A stretch of 64,000 nt of DNA from Gaetbulibacter saemankumensis DSM 17032 (GTDB lineage Bacteria > Bacteroidota > Bacteroidia > Flavobacteriales > Flavobacteriaceae). This document shows, piece by piece, positions 63,576-64,000 of this stretch. Under the pieces are notes generated by a model. That model saw only the letters and a program-made list of their open reading frames with translations. It searched no databases and was not told the origin of the DNA. A program made the translations under genes and the position numbers. The first letter of the stretch is position 1, and each line of letters begins with the position of its first letter. The stretch is taken from NCBI RefSeq assembly GCF_000425645.1, contig NZ_KE384430.1:1-64000 (forward strand). Direction: 5' to 3'.

Positions 63576-64000
63576 TTAAAAATATGTGGCCTTTAAATTT
63601 AAACCTGTAGTTTCTTCAAAGCGGAACATTAAATTCATATTCTGTACGGCCTGACCCGAAGCTCCTTTTAACAGGTTATCTATTATACTCGTAATAAGTA
63701 ATTTTCCTTTATGCTTATGTAAATGGACTAAACATTTATTAGTATTTACCACTTGCTTTAAATGTAAAAAATCGTCGGAAACAAACGTAAATTCAGCATC
63801 TGCATAATAAGTATTATAAATAGCTTTAGCCTCTTCGATGTCACCATCAAAATCGGTGTAAAGGGTTGCAAAAATACCTCTTGAAAAATTACCACGGTTT
63901 GGCATAAAAAGTATGTCTGAATTGAATTCGTCTTGCAATTGTTTTACTGACTGATTTATTTCTCCCAAATGCTGATGGGTAAATGGCTTGTAATACGAAA
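63576..64000 (-). CDS. argC: N-acyl-gamma-glutamyl-phosphate reductase, C-terminal part (cut by window edge)
   Basis: The open frame continues past the window end: codons upstream of an internal TTG at 63968 read SYYKPFTHQHLGEI. This and the following FMPNRGNFSRGIFATLYT and LLKGASGQAVQNMNLMF are typical of the ArgC C-terminal domain. The catalytic Cys and the NADP domain lie outside the window. It reduces N-acyl-glutamyl phosphate to the semialdehyde used by ArgD. It is the first gene of this operon visible here. Confidence 0.9.
   Translation of the reverse strand, partial: SYYKPFTHQHLGEINQSVKQLQDEFNSDILFMPNRGNFSRGIFATLYTDFDGDIEEAKAIYNTYYADAEFTFVSDDFLHLKQVVNTNKCLVHLHKHKGKLLITSIIDNLLKGASGQAVQNMNLMFRFEETTGLNLKATYF

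Noticed and set aside
1-64000. CRISPR arrays, tRNA or rRNA genes, intact transposases
   Set aside because: I read for regular spaced repeats, tRNA cloverleaf ends and transposase motifs and saw none; a tRNAscan or IS search could still find something I missed.

Overview
This is a low-GC chromosomal window from a member of the Bacteroidetes, very probably a marine-type Flavobacteriaceae. The signs are a GldA gliding-motility ATPase, recurrent -7 promoter boxes of the TAnnTTTG type, near-absence of Shine-Dalgarno sequences, a split MetH, a MetX-aspartokinase-homoserine dehydrogenase fusion, and an ArgF'-type arginine pathway. No rRNA, tRNA or CRISPR array was recognised.

Layout. 0-10 kb: a structured-RNA candidate, an outer-membrane porin, RNase HII, a large lipoprotein, a nucleoid-associated protein, a PPK2 polyphosphate kinase, a BASS-type transporter, LipB and a Pmp3 peptide. 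10-16 kb: lysS, followed by a decayed integrative element lying between two identical 30-bp copies of a lysS segment. The element holds an AraC-type membrane regulator with TPRs, a lipoprotein, a dead tyrosine integrase and, at its far end, a displaced second lysS 3' end. 16-23 kb: dtd-rsgA, two exported proteins, and the aromatic operon pheA-aminotransferase-tyrA-DAHP synthase/chorismate mutase. A newly read 27-residue leader peptide (11 aromatic residues) and a terminator precede pheA and look like a classical attenuator. 23-28 kb: gldA, pta-ackA. 28-35 kb (minus): a SAM-I riboswitch, split metH, a small gene, a second copy of the structured RNA, a 28-residue membrane peptide, metF, a PagL-like protein and a GIN lipoprotein.

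35-45 kb (minus): cysteine synthesis and assimilatory sulfate reduction (DUF2061, cysH, cysD, cysN, ferredoxin-type sulfite reductase fused to a HEPN-like domain, siroheme genes, ferredoxin-NADP reductase, then cysE-cysM). 45-51 kb (minus): a second SAM-I riboswitch, metY, the metX-thrA fusion, metZ and an Rrf2 regulator with four clustered cysteines. 51-55 kb: a helical-repeat protein and leuA-leuB. 55.5-64 kb (minus): an interleaved arginine/proline operon argC(partial)-proC-argD-proA-proB-argF'-argB-argE-argH.

Together the window is mainly an amino-acid biosynthesis region. Sulfate is reduced to sulfide, which feeds CysM and the two sulfhydrylases; homoserine from the fused ThrA is acylated by the fused MetX; split MetH and MetF finish methionine, with SAM feedback through two riboswitches. 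The most unusual observations are the lysS-targeted element that replaced the LysS tail, the Phe/Tyr attenuator, and the paired unexplained RNA motif.
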